Shown: positions 35,100 to 43,371 of the stretch, piece by piece
Position numbering within the stretch: position 1 is the first letter of the stretch
Layout: every line of letters begins with the position of its first letter
Assembly (NCBI RefSeq): GCF_002813775.1
Contig: NZ_CP020370.1
Coordinates: 1,393,501-1,457,500, forward strand
Reading direction: 5' to 3'
DNA length: 64,000 bases
Origin: Candidatus Thiodictyon syntrophicum
Lineage (GTDB): Bacteria; Pseudomonadota; Gammaproteobacteria; Chromatiales; Chromatiaceae
Notes under the pieces: model-generated
Databases searched by the model: none
The model's input: only the letters and a program-made list of their open reading frames with translations
Told to the model about the DNA's origin: nothing
Made by a program: the position numbers and the translations under genes

Positions 35100-35600
35100 A
35101 TTTCCTCCAGGACGCGCTGGGGGTGCTGACCCGCGACCCTGGGGACCCGAAGGGGCTACGGGATGCCGCCTTGGCGGCGGTCGGCCACGACACCAAGGCG
35201 CGCCGCGCCGAGTTGGTGACCATTGATGTCGCGGACCTGGCGTTCGCCGACGGCGACGGTGCTCCGGTGATGCTGCGGCCGACCAAGCGGCGACTGGAGG
35301 TGGAGCCGCAGCCCCGCTAACCGGCGCCGCTGACCGCGGACCTGCTGCGCACCTGGATGGCGCGCCACCGCCGTTAAGTCAAGCCTCAGGTCCAGTCCAG
35401 TCCAGCCCGGGAGCGCCGCACCCCAGTGCGGCGCGATCTCGCAGATAACCCCGGCTGCGCGGCTTGAGCGGAGGCTCGCCGCACTGGGTTGCGGCGCTCC
35501 CGGCGGCCGTGCGGGTGATGCCGCGGTATGCGGCGCCCTTCTCCGGGCACTCCCCGCGGGACGGCGCGGCCCAGGACCTGGCGGCGGCCTCACCGATCTT
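35100..35600 (+). pseudogene. Tyrosine recombinase (integrase) relic split by an R2 repeat
   Basis: 35123-35320 reads LRDAALAAVGHDTKARRAEL VTIDVADLAF, the box I region of phage/XerD-type integrases; it stops, then continues as LTADLLRTWMARHRR up to 35375. After the R2 element, FSGHSPRDGAAQDLAAA (about 35545-35592) is the box II HxxR region. Catalytic Tyr is not found. So the integrase decayed and was hit by a palindromic repeat. Confidence 0.55.
35373..35515. repeat. Dispersed stem-loop repeat (family R2), copy 2
   Basis: Same GGGAGCGCCGCACCCCAGT arm and GATCTCGCAGATAACC spacer as the copy at 1277-1430. Lies inside the integrase relic, between its box I and box II remnants. 35601-35975 beyond the relic holds no recognised gene. 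Confidence 0.75.
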
Positions 35601-35975
35601 ATGACATTTTTCTTGTGAGACTTCGAGTTTACCACTTACAATCCGAATGCCGTATCAACTGATCCCGCCACATGACACGGCGCGAGCGCTCTAACGACGC
35701 TCGCCGAACTGGCCCCTTTATGTTCGGCTGTTCGTGCGCGACGGTGCGGTGCCATCTACCGTCAGCTAGCGCTGGTGAGACTTGCCATTTTGCATCCGTC
35801 CCGCGTCGTCCATCGCCCGTGATTCGCTGTTTTTGCCTGTACGGGTTCTTGGGAATGACCGCGTCCGGCACTCCGGGGGACGGTGATCGCCCCCCGGATC
35901 GGGAAGGCCGTGACGATCCGGCCCGCCATCCCACGACACCGACAGTTCCGGCAGAAGATCCTACAGGAGCCCATC

Positions 35976-37457
35976 ATGAGCGGTGAAAAAGAGGTCCGTC
36001 TGCGCGAGGGCGAATACCGCCGGCTGATGAACGCCGCGCGCCAAGTCGAGAACAACCAGTCGCGCGCGAGTGCACTCGATGGCCAATTGCGCCAGGCGCA
36101 GCAGCAGATCGACGAGCAGCGGCGCGCCGCCGACGGTCGGCACCAGGCCTTCGAGCGCACCATCGGCAATCTCAGCGCGGAGCTTCAGTCCTCCGCCCGC
36201 GAGTTCAACGCCCGCCTTTCCCGTCAGCAGCAGACGCACGCCGAGACCATGCGCAGCATGGAGCAGGAGACCGCCCAGCGCTTTGCCGCCCAGCAGCGCG
36301 AATTTGCCAGCTCCATCGGTGACCTCGACCGGCGCCTGACCGAGCAGGGTGCCGAATTCTCCCATCGCGTCGAGCAACTAGATCAACGGCTTGCCGGACA
36401 GCGGCGGGAATACCTCGATCTGATGGCCGAGCAGACCGCGCAGGTCGAGCAACAGTTTGCGCGGATCGCCGAGCAGCGACACAGTGCCCGGCAGGATGCC
36501 GTCCAATGGCTCGCGGACTCGCAGACTATCCTGGACTACATCCAACAGCATCAGCGCCACCAGCAGTTCGCGCCTGGCGAATTCGACCTACTCAAGGGCG
36601 AAGCGGCGATGAGCCGCCGCAACCTGGACGCGGGGCATGAGCAGGCCGCCATCGCCACCGGCCAGGCACTCTACGGCAAGGCGCTCAAGCTCCAGGCCGA
36701 GATCGAGTTTCGCCAGCAGGAATGGGACACCTGGTACAGCGAGGCACTCACCAATGCCCGCGCCCAACTGGCCGTCGTCGAGGTGCAGCAAGGCGCGCGC
36801 TGGGTCTTCGACACCGACCAGGGCGTCCGGGAACTCGACGCCGAGATCGACTACTGGAGCGACGGCGCGCTGAGCGCCCTCAAGGAGCGCATCGCCGGGT
36901 CGCTGCAACGACTGGAGCAGGGTGCCGCCGGCCTGTCGCTTGCCGACCTCAAGGCCGAGGTCGAGGCCAACCGTCCCTTGCAGGCGGAGTTGGAGCGCAT
37001 CGTCACCGACGCCAAGGAGCGGCTGATCGCCTCCCAATTGCGGGTCAATATCGCCGAGGATGTGCTCAGTGAACTGGAGGCGGAGGGCTGGCGCCTGCAA
37101 GAGGATGCCTGGGCGGGTCAGGGCGCCGACGCCGGCAAGGGCTGGAAGAACGCCTACCACCTCAAGCTGCGTGACCAGGCTGGCGACGAGATGATCACCA
37201 TCGTCCTGCCCGAGGAGACCCCCCTTGGCAGCATCGAGAACCGCATCCAATTCGCCTACTATCCCAAGGACAACAACGACGCCCGGTTTGCCGCCCGACA
37301 GACCGAGCGCCTTAGCCGCACCCTGGCCAGGCTTGGCCTGACCCAGGAGGGTTTGCATTGTGTGCCGGGGCACGAGCGCACCATCCGCGGTGACGAGGTA
37401 CGCCGCGATTTCGACCGGGTTCGCGCGTCCGCGCCCGAACGGTCCCGTCGACGCTGA
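35976..37457 (+). CDS. Long coiled-coil protein, first gene of the zinc-ribbon/Hsp70/AAA+ cluster
   Basis: 493 residues, no family recognised. Residues 1-175 are an almost continuous charged coiled coil (LREGEYRRLMNAARQVENNQ; many Gln/Arg heptads). Residues 180-390 are helical and Gln-rich, and the C-terminal about 100 residues appear to be a small alpha/beta domain (AYHLKLRDQAGDEMITIVLP, HCVPGHERTIRGDEVRRDF). No signal peptide or membrane helix, so cytoplasmic. ATG 35976 has AGGAG seven bases upstream and decides against a longer frame. Thirty bases before the AAA+ gene, so co-transcribed. A structural or adaptor role for the AAA+ protein is inferred from position and coiled coil only. Confidence 0.75.
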   Translation: MSGEKEVRLREGEYRRLMNAARQVENNQSRASALDGQLRQAQQQIDEQRRAADGRHQAFERTIGNLSAELQSSAREFNARLSRQQQTHAETMRSMEQETAQRFAAQQREFASSIGDLDRRLTEQGAEFSHRVEQLDQRLAGQRREYLDLMAEQTAQVEQQFARIAEQRHSARQDAVQWLADSQTILDYIQQHQRHQQFAPGEFDLLKGEAAMSRRNLDAGHEQAAIATGQALYGKALKLQAEIEFRQQEWDTWYSEALTNARAQLAVVEVQQGARWVFDTDQGVRELDAEIDYWSDGALSALKERIAGSLQRLEQGAAGLSLADLKAEVEANRPLQAELERIVTDAKERLIASQLRVNIAEDVLSELEAEGWRLQEDAWAGQGADAGKGWKNAYHLKLRDQAGDEMITIVLPEETPLGSIENRIQFAYYPKDNNDARFAARQTERLSRTLARLGLTQEGLHCVPGHERTIRGDEVRRDFDRVRASAPERSRRR

Positions 37458-37487
37458 TCCCAGCACCGGGCAGAGGCATCGGGAGCC

Positions 37488-40016
37488 ATGACCAGGCTGT
37501 TTACCAATCCGACCCAGCGCGTGTTTGCGCTCTACGGCAACACCGGGGATCATTTTTACACCCCGCAACTGCGCGAACTGGACCTGAGTACCTGGCTTTG
37601 GGGCCACTTCAAAACGCTGGGTTACGAACGGATCGTCCTGTTTTCGCCGGACAAGAAGCTGCACTTTCTCGATCCGGACTCGGCCCGCTTGTCCGAGCTT
37701 GGCGCGGCGGCGAACGCGGCGGCACCGCCGTCCGCCCGCCCCGCCGGGCGGCTGTCGGGTCCCCTGGGTTCGGTTCGCATACGCCCACGCTCGGGCGCTG
37801 CCTCGGCTCCCCCAGCCCCAGACCCGCAGGAGCCGCCGCGGTGGGACTATGGCGCGATGTCCGATGATCAGGTCGGCACCTGGCTGAACCGCTTGATGCT
37901 GGAACCCCGGCCCACCGCGATCCTGATCCAGAACGGCGAGGACCTGTTCGCCCGGCTCGACGAGGACGCGGTACGCCTCTGGGACAGTCGCCTGGGTGAC
38001 TGGACTGGTTCCCGGCTGCCGACGCCGAGCCGCAACCTCGCCGTGCTGATCTTCCGCGGCGAGATCGACGGCAACGCCATGCAGCGGCTACCCAGGCTGC
38101 ATCGGCACCTGTTCGGCAATGGCACCAGCGGGTCGCCGCTGGCCGACCGCGCCTTCCGTATCGGCCCCGCGCGGCCGGACGAGGTCGGCCATCTGCTGCA
38201 CCGCCTGCGCCTGAGCGGCGGGTTGGGCTGGAGTTCCAGACAGATTGTCGACCGATGCGTCGGCCTGGCCCAGCGGCTGACCCCGGAAAACGCCGACGCG
38301 GGCATCCATTCCATGGCCTGGTTGATCCACGAGCTACCGACGATGAACATCACGCAAGAGCCCGATCGGTGGCAGGTCCTGCGCCAGACCCCCACGCTGG
38401 CCCGCCAGGTGGAGGACCGGCTGCGGTCACTGGTGGCCCATGCCAAGGAGCAACTGGCGCGCGCGACACCGCCCCTTCAGAGGCGCGGTCCACATGACAT
38501 CGACCGGCTCAGGGTCGCCCCGCCGGCCAACCCGGACCAACTGGCCAACCTGCACCTGGCCCTGCTCGGCAGTCCCGGCACCGGCAAGACCACCCTGGCG
38601 CGGCTGGTCGCCGCCATCTACCGGCAGGAGGGTATCCTCACGACCGGCCACTTGGTCGAGGTCACCCTGACCGAGGAGCATACCGGCGGCACCGTCAAGC
38701 GTACCGCCGAGGCCGTTGCCCGGGCGCAGGGCGGCGTGCTGTTCATTGACGAGGCCTACAGCCTCAACGACAACGACTTCGGCAAGGAGGCGGTCGCCGA
38801 GTTGGTCAAGGCCATGTCCGATTACAACGGCCAGTTTGCAGTCATCATCGCCGGCTATACGGACAAGATCATTGAATTCATTGATGGCCGCAACGCCAAT
38901 CCGGGTCTGCCGCGCCGTTTCCCGTCAATGAACCGCCTGACGCTCGCCAGTTACGGTCCTGACGAGCTCTACCACATCTTCGGCGACATGCTGGCGCAAC
39001 AGGGCCGCGACCAGGATGCGGCTTTACGCGAGGCCCTGCCGACCGCCTTCGCGCGTTGGCACCGGGCCCAGGACCCCGAACGCTTCGGCAATGCCGGCGA
39101 GGTTCGCAATCTGGTCGATGCGGTCGTCCAACAGGCGGGCGCCCGTCCTGTCATCGTCCGGGAGGACTTTGCGGCGCTGCCCGGCTGGGGCCAGTACCTC
39201 GGCCTTGCGCAGGAGCTCTCGCTTGATGAGGTGCTGCGGCCCCTGGACGCCATGGTCGGTCTGGCGTCGGTCAAGGACGCGGTGCGCGCCCTGGCCGACA
39301 CCCTGGCGGTCCAGCGTCACCGCGGCCGGACCGACCTGGTGCCGGGCCATTATGTGTTCCAGGGCAATCCGGGCACCGGCAAGACCACGGTGGCGCGGGT
39401 CATGGGGGAGGTCTTCCGCTCGCTCGGACTGCTCGCCCGTGGCCATGTGGTCGAAGTCAAGCGCGAGGACCTGGTCGGCCGCTACCAGGGCGATGCCGAG
39501 ACCAACACGAAGGTACAGATCGACAAGGCCTTGGATGGTGTGCTGTTCATCGACGAGGCCTACCAGCTCGCCGCGGACGAGCACGACATCTACGGTCGGC
39601 GCGCCTTCGAGACCCTGCTGGCGAGCATGGAGAACCAGCGGGCGCGGCTCTGTGTCATCCTTGCCGGCTACCCCGCCGAGATGCAGCGGTTGATCGGCGC
39701 CAATCCAGGCTTCAGCCGTCGGCTGAACGATCTCATCGACTTCCCTGACTACTCCGCGGAGGAGTTGCTGGTGATCGCCCTCGGCCAATTCGCGGCGCAA
39801 GGGCTGCGGCTCACCGACGCGGCCCATGAGAAACTGGCCGCCCATCTGCGCGGCTGGGACCGGCGCCGCGGGCGGCCCGATTTCGGCAATGCCGGCGACG
39901 TGCGCAAGCTGGTCGAGGCCATCGTCGGGCGCCAGGCCATGCGCGTCCGCCCGCTGCTCCGCCAACTCTCGCCCGAGGAGAGTGCGATAATCGGCCCGGA
40001 GGACATCCCGGACTGA
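37488..40016 (+). CDS. Double AAA+ ATPase of the CbbX/SpoVK type
   Basis: 842 residues. Residues 1-290 form an N-terminal domain with alpha/beta character but no P-loop (VFALYGNTGDHFYT, TAILIQNGEDLFARL), perhaps a degenerate third ATPase unit. Two AAA+ modules follow: Walker A GSPGTGKT (361-368) with Walker B GGVLFIDEAY (415-424), and GNPGTGKT (626-633) with GVLFIDEAYQ (684-693). Each has the CbbX-type NPGLPRRF / NPGFSRRL arginine motif (471-478, 739-746) and an FGNAGEVRNLV / FGNAGDVRKLV lid. CbbX-type AAA+ proteins remodel protein complexes (Rubisco activation, spore coat). Both modules look active. Located 30 bp after the coiled-coil gene; probable motor of the cluster. Confidence 0.88.
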   Translation: MTRLFTNPTQRVFALYGNTGDHFYTPQLRELDLSTWLWGHFKTLGYERIVLFSPDKKLHFLDPDSARLSELGAAANAAAPPSARPAGRLSGPLGSVRIRPRSGAASAPPAPDPQEPPRWDYGAMSDDQVGTWLNRLMLEPRPTAILIQNGEDLFARLDEDAVRLWDSRLGDWTGSRLPTPSRNLAVLIFRGEIDGNAMQRLPRLHRHLFGNGTSGSPLADRAFRIGPARPDEVGHLLHRLRLSGGLGWSSRQIVDRCVGLAQRLTPENADAGIHSMAWLIHELPTMNITQEPDRWQVLRQTPTLARQVEDRLRSLVAHAKEQLARATPPLQRRGPHDIDRLRVAPPANPDQLANLHLALLGSPGTGKTTLARLVAAIYRQEGILTTGHLVEVTLTEEHTGGTVKRTAEAVARAQGGVLFIDEAYSLNDNDFGKEAVAELVKAMSDYNGQFAVIIAGYTDKIIEFIDGRNANPGLPRRFPSMNRLTLASYGPDELYHIFGDMLAQQGRDQDAALREALPTAFARWHRAQDPERFGNAGEVRNLVDAVVQQAGARPVIVREDFAALPGWGQYLGLAQELSLDEVLRPLDAMVGLASVKDAVRALADTLAVQRHRGRTDLVPGHYVFQGNPGTGKTTVARVMGEVFRSLGLLARGHVVEVKREDLVGRYQGDAETNTKVQIDKALDGVLFIDEAYQLAADEHDIYGRRAFETLLASMENQRARLCVILAGYPAEMQRLIGANPGFSRRLNDLIDFPDYSAEELLVIALGQFAAQGLRLTDAAHEKLAAHLRGWDRRRGRPDFGNAGDVRKLVEAIVGRQAMRVRPLLRQLSPEESAIIGPEDIPD

Positions 40017-40321
40017 CTGGCTGATCCGCCTGCCCCGGGTGCTGGAGCAGGCATTGCGTCAAGAGCTTATTGAATCCGAGGAGGGTCGCAAGATGCCTTA
40101 TGTCACCAGTTGGGAACGCTTTGCCCGCGAGGAGGGCATCGAGCAAGGTCAAAAAACAAGGTGAGGCCCGCGCCCTGTTGCGCTTGATCCAAGGAAAGTT
40201 CGGTCCGCCGGCCCCCGACCTGGCTGCCCGCGTCGAGGGCGCCGAGCTACCCGAGTTGGAGATCTGGCTCGACCGCATCCTCACCGCGTCCAGACCCGAG
40301 GACGTTTTCGACCCGCGCTGA
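40017..40321 (+). pseudogene. Partial duplicate of the Rpn nuclease gene 3' end
   Basis: About 305 bp nearly identical to 42352-42655, the last 100 codons of the Rpn gene (WLIRLPRVLEQALRQELIES, then PYVTSWE). It has a frameshift (AAAAAACAAGG against CAACAAGG) that ends the frame at about 40163 and carries no start or catalytic core. It marks either an earlier complete Rpn copy or a duplication by recombination between modules of the cluster. Confidence 0.85.
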
Positions 40322-40348
40322 CCCAATGACCACGGGAAACCGCCCGAG

Positions 40349-41428
40349 ATGACGACCAGGACTTGCCCCGTCTGCGAGCACGAACAGGACCACACCAGGG
40401 CGGACTGCGCCCGTTGCGGCTGGGACTTCTCGCCACTGCTCGGCACCAGCGAGCAGGTCCGCGCCGTCCTGTCCAGGCGTCTGGACGAGGCGCGCACTGC
40501 TTGGCGGCAGCGGCGCTGCAACCCGGAGTTGGTGCCGGAACTGGAGCGCGACCCATTCGAGACGCCGGAGGAATTCGCCGCACGGCTTTCCGAACGGCCC
40601 TGGTATGTCGGCGATGGCGAGCTTCAGAAGAGCGGTTACGACCTTGCGACCCGGCGCTTTCCGCTACGACTACGGAATCTTCGAGCCTGGACGGAGACTT
40701 GGCTCAACCCGTCGGATGCCTATTATCTGGACCTGCCGCGCGACCAGGCGCGTTCACTCTATCAGCGTGGCCAGGTATGGCCAGTCTGCGCGACACTTTC
40801 TGCGTTCCGGCAGGTGCGGCTGACCGGACTTACCCTGGTTGCGCCCGATCGGGAATTTCCGATTCTGATAGAGACTCCAAGGGGCACGCCGAACGCGCAT
40901 CCCTCGCCGTGTAGCGACTTGGATGGTGCTGGTGCTGGCGCTCCGGGTGATCCGGGAAGCAACGGCGAGACAGACAACTCGAAAAGGGCATCGTTTGATT
41001 TTGTCAGAATCCTCAGCAACCTTCGTTATCGGATCTCCGGATCGCTACGCTATGTCCGCGAGCGATCTATTGTATTTCCGCTGCTTATGCTGGCAACTTT
41101 GATTATAGGTATTGTAGTCGCCTTAGACTTACCTGCCTGGTCACTGCAGGTCATAGCCGTTATTGCAAACGCCGTCTTGGTTGTGGATGCCATGAGCAGG
41201 GAAACCTCGACGAACAATAGAGCGCTATGGTTTCTATGGAGATTCTTAGTCAATTTCGTTAGATGTCACATTGTCGCGGCCGTCTCGGTATACATTGGCC
41301 TTGCGGCTTTTGCCTTATCTATCGCGGGTCCAGGCATCAATCCTGGAATCGGATCTGGACTCGGTCTTGTAGTCAGCTTTATTGTCAATTACTATTGGAA
41401 TTCTCGCATCAATGCCGCTTCAATCTGA
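40349..41428 (+). CDS. Zinc-ribbon membrane protein 1
   Basis: 359 residues. Zinc ribbon at 6-23 (CPVC...CARCGWDF; C6, C9, C20, C23) ending in a WDF motif, then a helix LSRRLDEARTAWRQRR. Residues about 55-185 form a domain shared with the proteins at 43372 and 46663: RDPFETPEEFAARL, RPWYVGDGELQKSGYDLAT, LPRDQARSLYQ and LTGLTLVAPDRE. A Gly/Asp linker follows, then four predicted membrane helices (SIVFPLLMLATLIIGIVVAL, LQVIAVIANAVLVV, CHIVAAVSVYIGLAAFALSI, LGLVVSFIVNYY). So the ribbon and shared domain should be cytoplasmic and membrane-anchored. The 3' membrane part is AT-richer than the 5' part, suggesting a mosaic gene. Function unknown. Confidence 0.8.
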   Translation: MTTRTCPVCEHEQDHTRADCARCGWDFSPLLGTSEQVRAVLSRRLDEARTAWRQRRCNPELVPELERDPFETPEEFAARLSERPWYVGDGELQKSGYDLATRRFPLRLRNLRAWTETWLNPSDAYYLDLPRDQARSLYQRGQVWPVCATLSAFRQVRLTGLTLVAPDREFPILIETPRGTPNAHPSPCSDLDGAGAGAPGDPGSNGETDNSKRASFDFVRILSNLRYRISGSLRYVRERSIVFPLLMLATLIIGIVVALDLPAWSLQVIAVIANAVLVVDAMSRETSTNNRALWFLWRFLVNFVRCHIVAAVSVYIGLAAFALSIAGPGINPGIGSGLGLVVSFIVNYYWNSRINAASI

Positions 41429-41673
41429 AAGACGATTCCCGGCACAAAAATCGGCCTCGATCATCGTGTCGGCTGGCCGCGATCCATCGGCAACCGGAGG
41501 TCGAGGCTTCAGCCGGTGGCGGTTGCCGACCTATCCAAGAGAATTGGCCTCTGCACGCCGGACCGGCTAAAGCCTCGACCTCCAGGAAGCATCGCGCGGG
41601 TTGGATGGGGATCGCCGCGCCCTGCCGATCCTACAAACCGAGCGCTCCCCACGACACCACGCCGAAGACCCCG
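41429..41673. other. Spacer with two inverted-repeat sequences
   Basis: Contains GGAGGTCGAGGCTTCAGCC near 41505 with an inverse copy ending near 41583, and a GGTTGGATGGGGATCGC word near 41600 belonging to the same family as the element at 43247-43335. No gene seen. Confidence 0.5.
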
Positions 41674-42666
41674 ATGCACGATCAAGCAGAGACCACATCG
41701 AACCCCACTGAGGCGGCCGCCCCCGCGCCGGATTTCGACTCCCCCTGGAAGGAGGCCATGGACGCCTGGTTCCAGCCCTTCATGGCGCTGTTTTTCCCGG
41801 CCGTGCATGACCTGATCGACTGGACCCGGCCCCACGAATTCCTGGACGCCGAACTGCAACGCCTGACGGGGGATTCCGAGATCGGTCGCCGCACGGCCGA
41901 CCGACTGGTCAGGGTCTACAGCCGCGAGGGCCAGGAGCTCTGGCTGCTCCTGCACATCGAGATCCAGGGCCGGGCCGACGCGGCCTTTCCCGAGCGGATG
42001 TTCCAATACTGGTACCGGATCTACGATCGCTACCGCGGCGTCGAGATCTTGAGCCTCGCCCTGCTGACCAACGACCGGGCCCCCGTTGGCGGCGGGGTCT
42101 ACCGGCGCAAACGGGACGGCTATGGGGTAAGCTTCCGGTTTCGGGTCCATGCACTGCCGGACTGGGATCAGGCCGAGCTCGGCACCCGCGCGGCGAGCAA
42201 CCCCTTCGCGGTCGTCGCGCTCGCGCAACTGGCCGCGCACCGGCGGGGCACAGACCCGGAGCGCAAAGCGCGCAAGCGCGAGCTCATCGAAATGCTGTAC
42301 CGTTTCCAATACGATCGTGCAGAGATACTGAAGCTGCTGCGCTTCATCGACTGGCTGATCCGCCTGCCCCGGGTGCTGGAGCAGGCATTGCGTCAAGAGC
42401 TTATTGAATCCGAGGAGGGTCGCAAGATGCCTTATGTCACCAGTTGGGAACAATTTGCCCGGGAGGAAGGCCTGCAACAAGGCGAGGCCCGCGCCCTGTT
42501 GCGTTTGATCCAAGGAAAATTCGGTCCGCCGGCACCCGACCTGACCGCCCGCGTCGAGCGCGCCGAGCTACCCGAATTGGAGATCTGGCTCGACCGCATC
42601 CTCACCGCGGCAACACCGGACGAGGTCTTCGACCCGCGCCGAACGGAGACAAACCGCGATGGCTGA
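41674..42666 (+). CDS. Rpn-family PD-(D/E)XK nuclease (recombination-promoting), DUF4351 tail
   Basis: 330 residues. Rpn proteins are DNA nucleases that promote RecA-independent recombination and were once annotated as transposases. Visible: DLIDWTRPHEFLDAELQRL near 45-65, RLVRVYSREGQELWLLLHIE and IQGRADAAFPERMFQYWYR with the E-x-Q catalytic motif (IEIQGR), and a DUF4351-like tail (LRLIQGKFGPPAPDL, AELPELEIWLDRILTA). ATG 41674 fits the family start; the longer frame upstream is repeat DNA. Its stop overlaps the next ATG by eight bases. A 305-bp copy of its 3' end lies upstream at 40017-40321. It may have inserted into the cluster rather than be part of it. Confidence 0.82.
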   Translation: MHDQAETTSNPTEAAAPAPDFDSPWKEAMDAWFQPFMALFFPAVHDLIDWTRPHEFLDAELQRLTGDSEIGRRTADRLVRVYSREGQELWLLLHIEIQGRADAAFPERMFQYWYRIYDRYRGVEILSLALLTNDRAPVGGGVYRRKRDGYGVSFRFRVHALPDWDQAELGTRAASNPFAVVALAQLAAHRRGTDPERKARKRELIEMLYRFQYDRAEILKLLRFIDWLIRLPRVLEQALRQELIESEEGRKMPYVTSWEQFAREEGLQQGEARALLRLIQGKFGPPAPDLTARVERAELPELEIWLDRILTAATPDEVFDPRRTETNRDG

Positions 42667-43249
42667 CAAGACCTGCCCGGTCTGCGGGCAGGAACAGGAA
42701 GAGACGGCACCCGCCTGTACCCGCTGCAACTGGGACTTTTCGCCGCTGCTTGGCACGGGCGAACGGGTCCGGACCGTCCTGTCCCGGCGGCTGGAAGAGG
42801 CGCGGACCGCCTGGCGGCAACGAAGGCCGATCGCGACGTCGAATCAGGATGTCACGCAGGGCGGCCAGGGCACGATCTTCACGCCGACGATCATTGTTAT
42901 CTGGGTGTTAAGTTTTTCGATACCCGCATGGCTGTTCCAAGTGCCCGCAGTCACCGATGGCGGACTTGCAATTAACGCACTCCTGGTTGGTTATCTTTAT
43001 CAAATCGGCTGCCAGGGAACTGTGATAGCCAGGAGTTTTTCATTCCTTCGCGGCGCCCTTCTCGGCCTGTTATTGCCGGCGGGCGGCATGAGCTTCGGGG
43101 CACTGATAGGCGTTGCAATAGCCGGAGCACCGGGTGGCACGCCTGGCTTGATGGTCGGGATGATCTGCGGCGTCCTCTCGACCTATTTCCTTATCGGTGC
43201 CTTTTCCGAGAGAGTGGCCGACAACGAGCCGGGGCATGATCGCGGGTAG
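42659..43249 (+). CDS. Zinc-ribbon membrane protein 2 (short form)
   Basis: 196 residues. Same zinc ribbon (CPVCGQEQEE...CTRCNWDFSPLLGTGE; C6, C9, C20, C23) and following helix LSRRLEEARTAWRQRR as zinc-ribbon protein 1, but the shared middle domain is missing: it jumps at about residue 56 to a four-helix membrane region (IIVIWVLSFSIPAWLFQVPA, LAINALLVGYLYQIG, LRGALLGLLLPAGGMSFGAL, GLMVGMICGVLSTYFLIGAF). The start overlaps the Rpn gene by eight bases, so it is translated with it. Looks like a deletion or recombination derivative of the longer paralogue. Function unknown. Confidence 0.75.
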   Translation: MADKTCPVCGQEQEETAPACTRCNWDFSPLLGTGERVRTVLSRRLEEARTAWRQRRPIATSNQDVTQGGQGTIFTPTIIVIWVLSFSIPAWLFQVPAVTDGGLAINALLVGYLYQIGCQGTVIARSFSFLRGALLGLLLPAGGMSFGALIGVAIAGAPGGTPGLMVGMICGVLSTYFLIGAFSERVADNEPGHDRG

Positions 43250-43335
43250 GATGGGTAGAGCGGGAGCGATGCCCACCATGCAACATCGCGCAACTTGGAT
43301 GGGCATCGCTGCGCTCTGCCCATCCTACGAATCGA
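43247..43335. repeat. REP-like inverted repeat between zinc-ribbon genes
   Basis: GGTAGGATGGGTAGAGCG at 43248 is mirrored by CGCTCTGCCCATCCTAC ending near 43327, with GGATGGGCATCGC inside. Related words occur near 41600. Typical of GTAGGATGGG-type intergenic repeats in gammaproteobacteria. Confidence 0.65.
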
Positions 43336-43371
43336 CAATGCGACGGCACACAGCATCGGAGACCCCTGGAG

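Noticed and set aside
41263-41673. Longer N-terminus for the Rpn nuclease
   Set aside because: Overlaps the end of the preceding membrane-protein gene in another frame and crosses inverted repeats; the Rpn start is at 41674.
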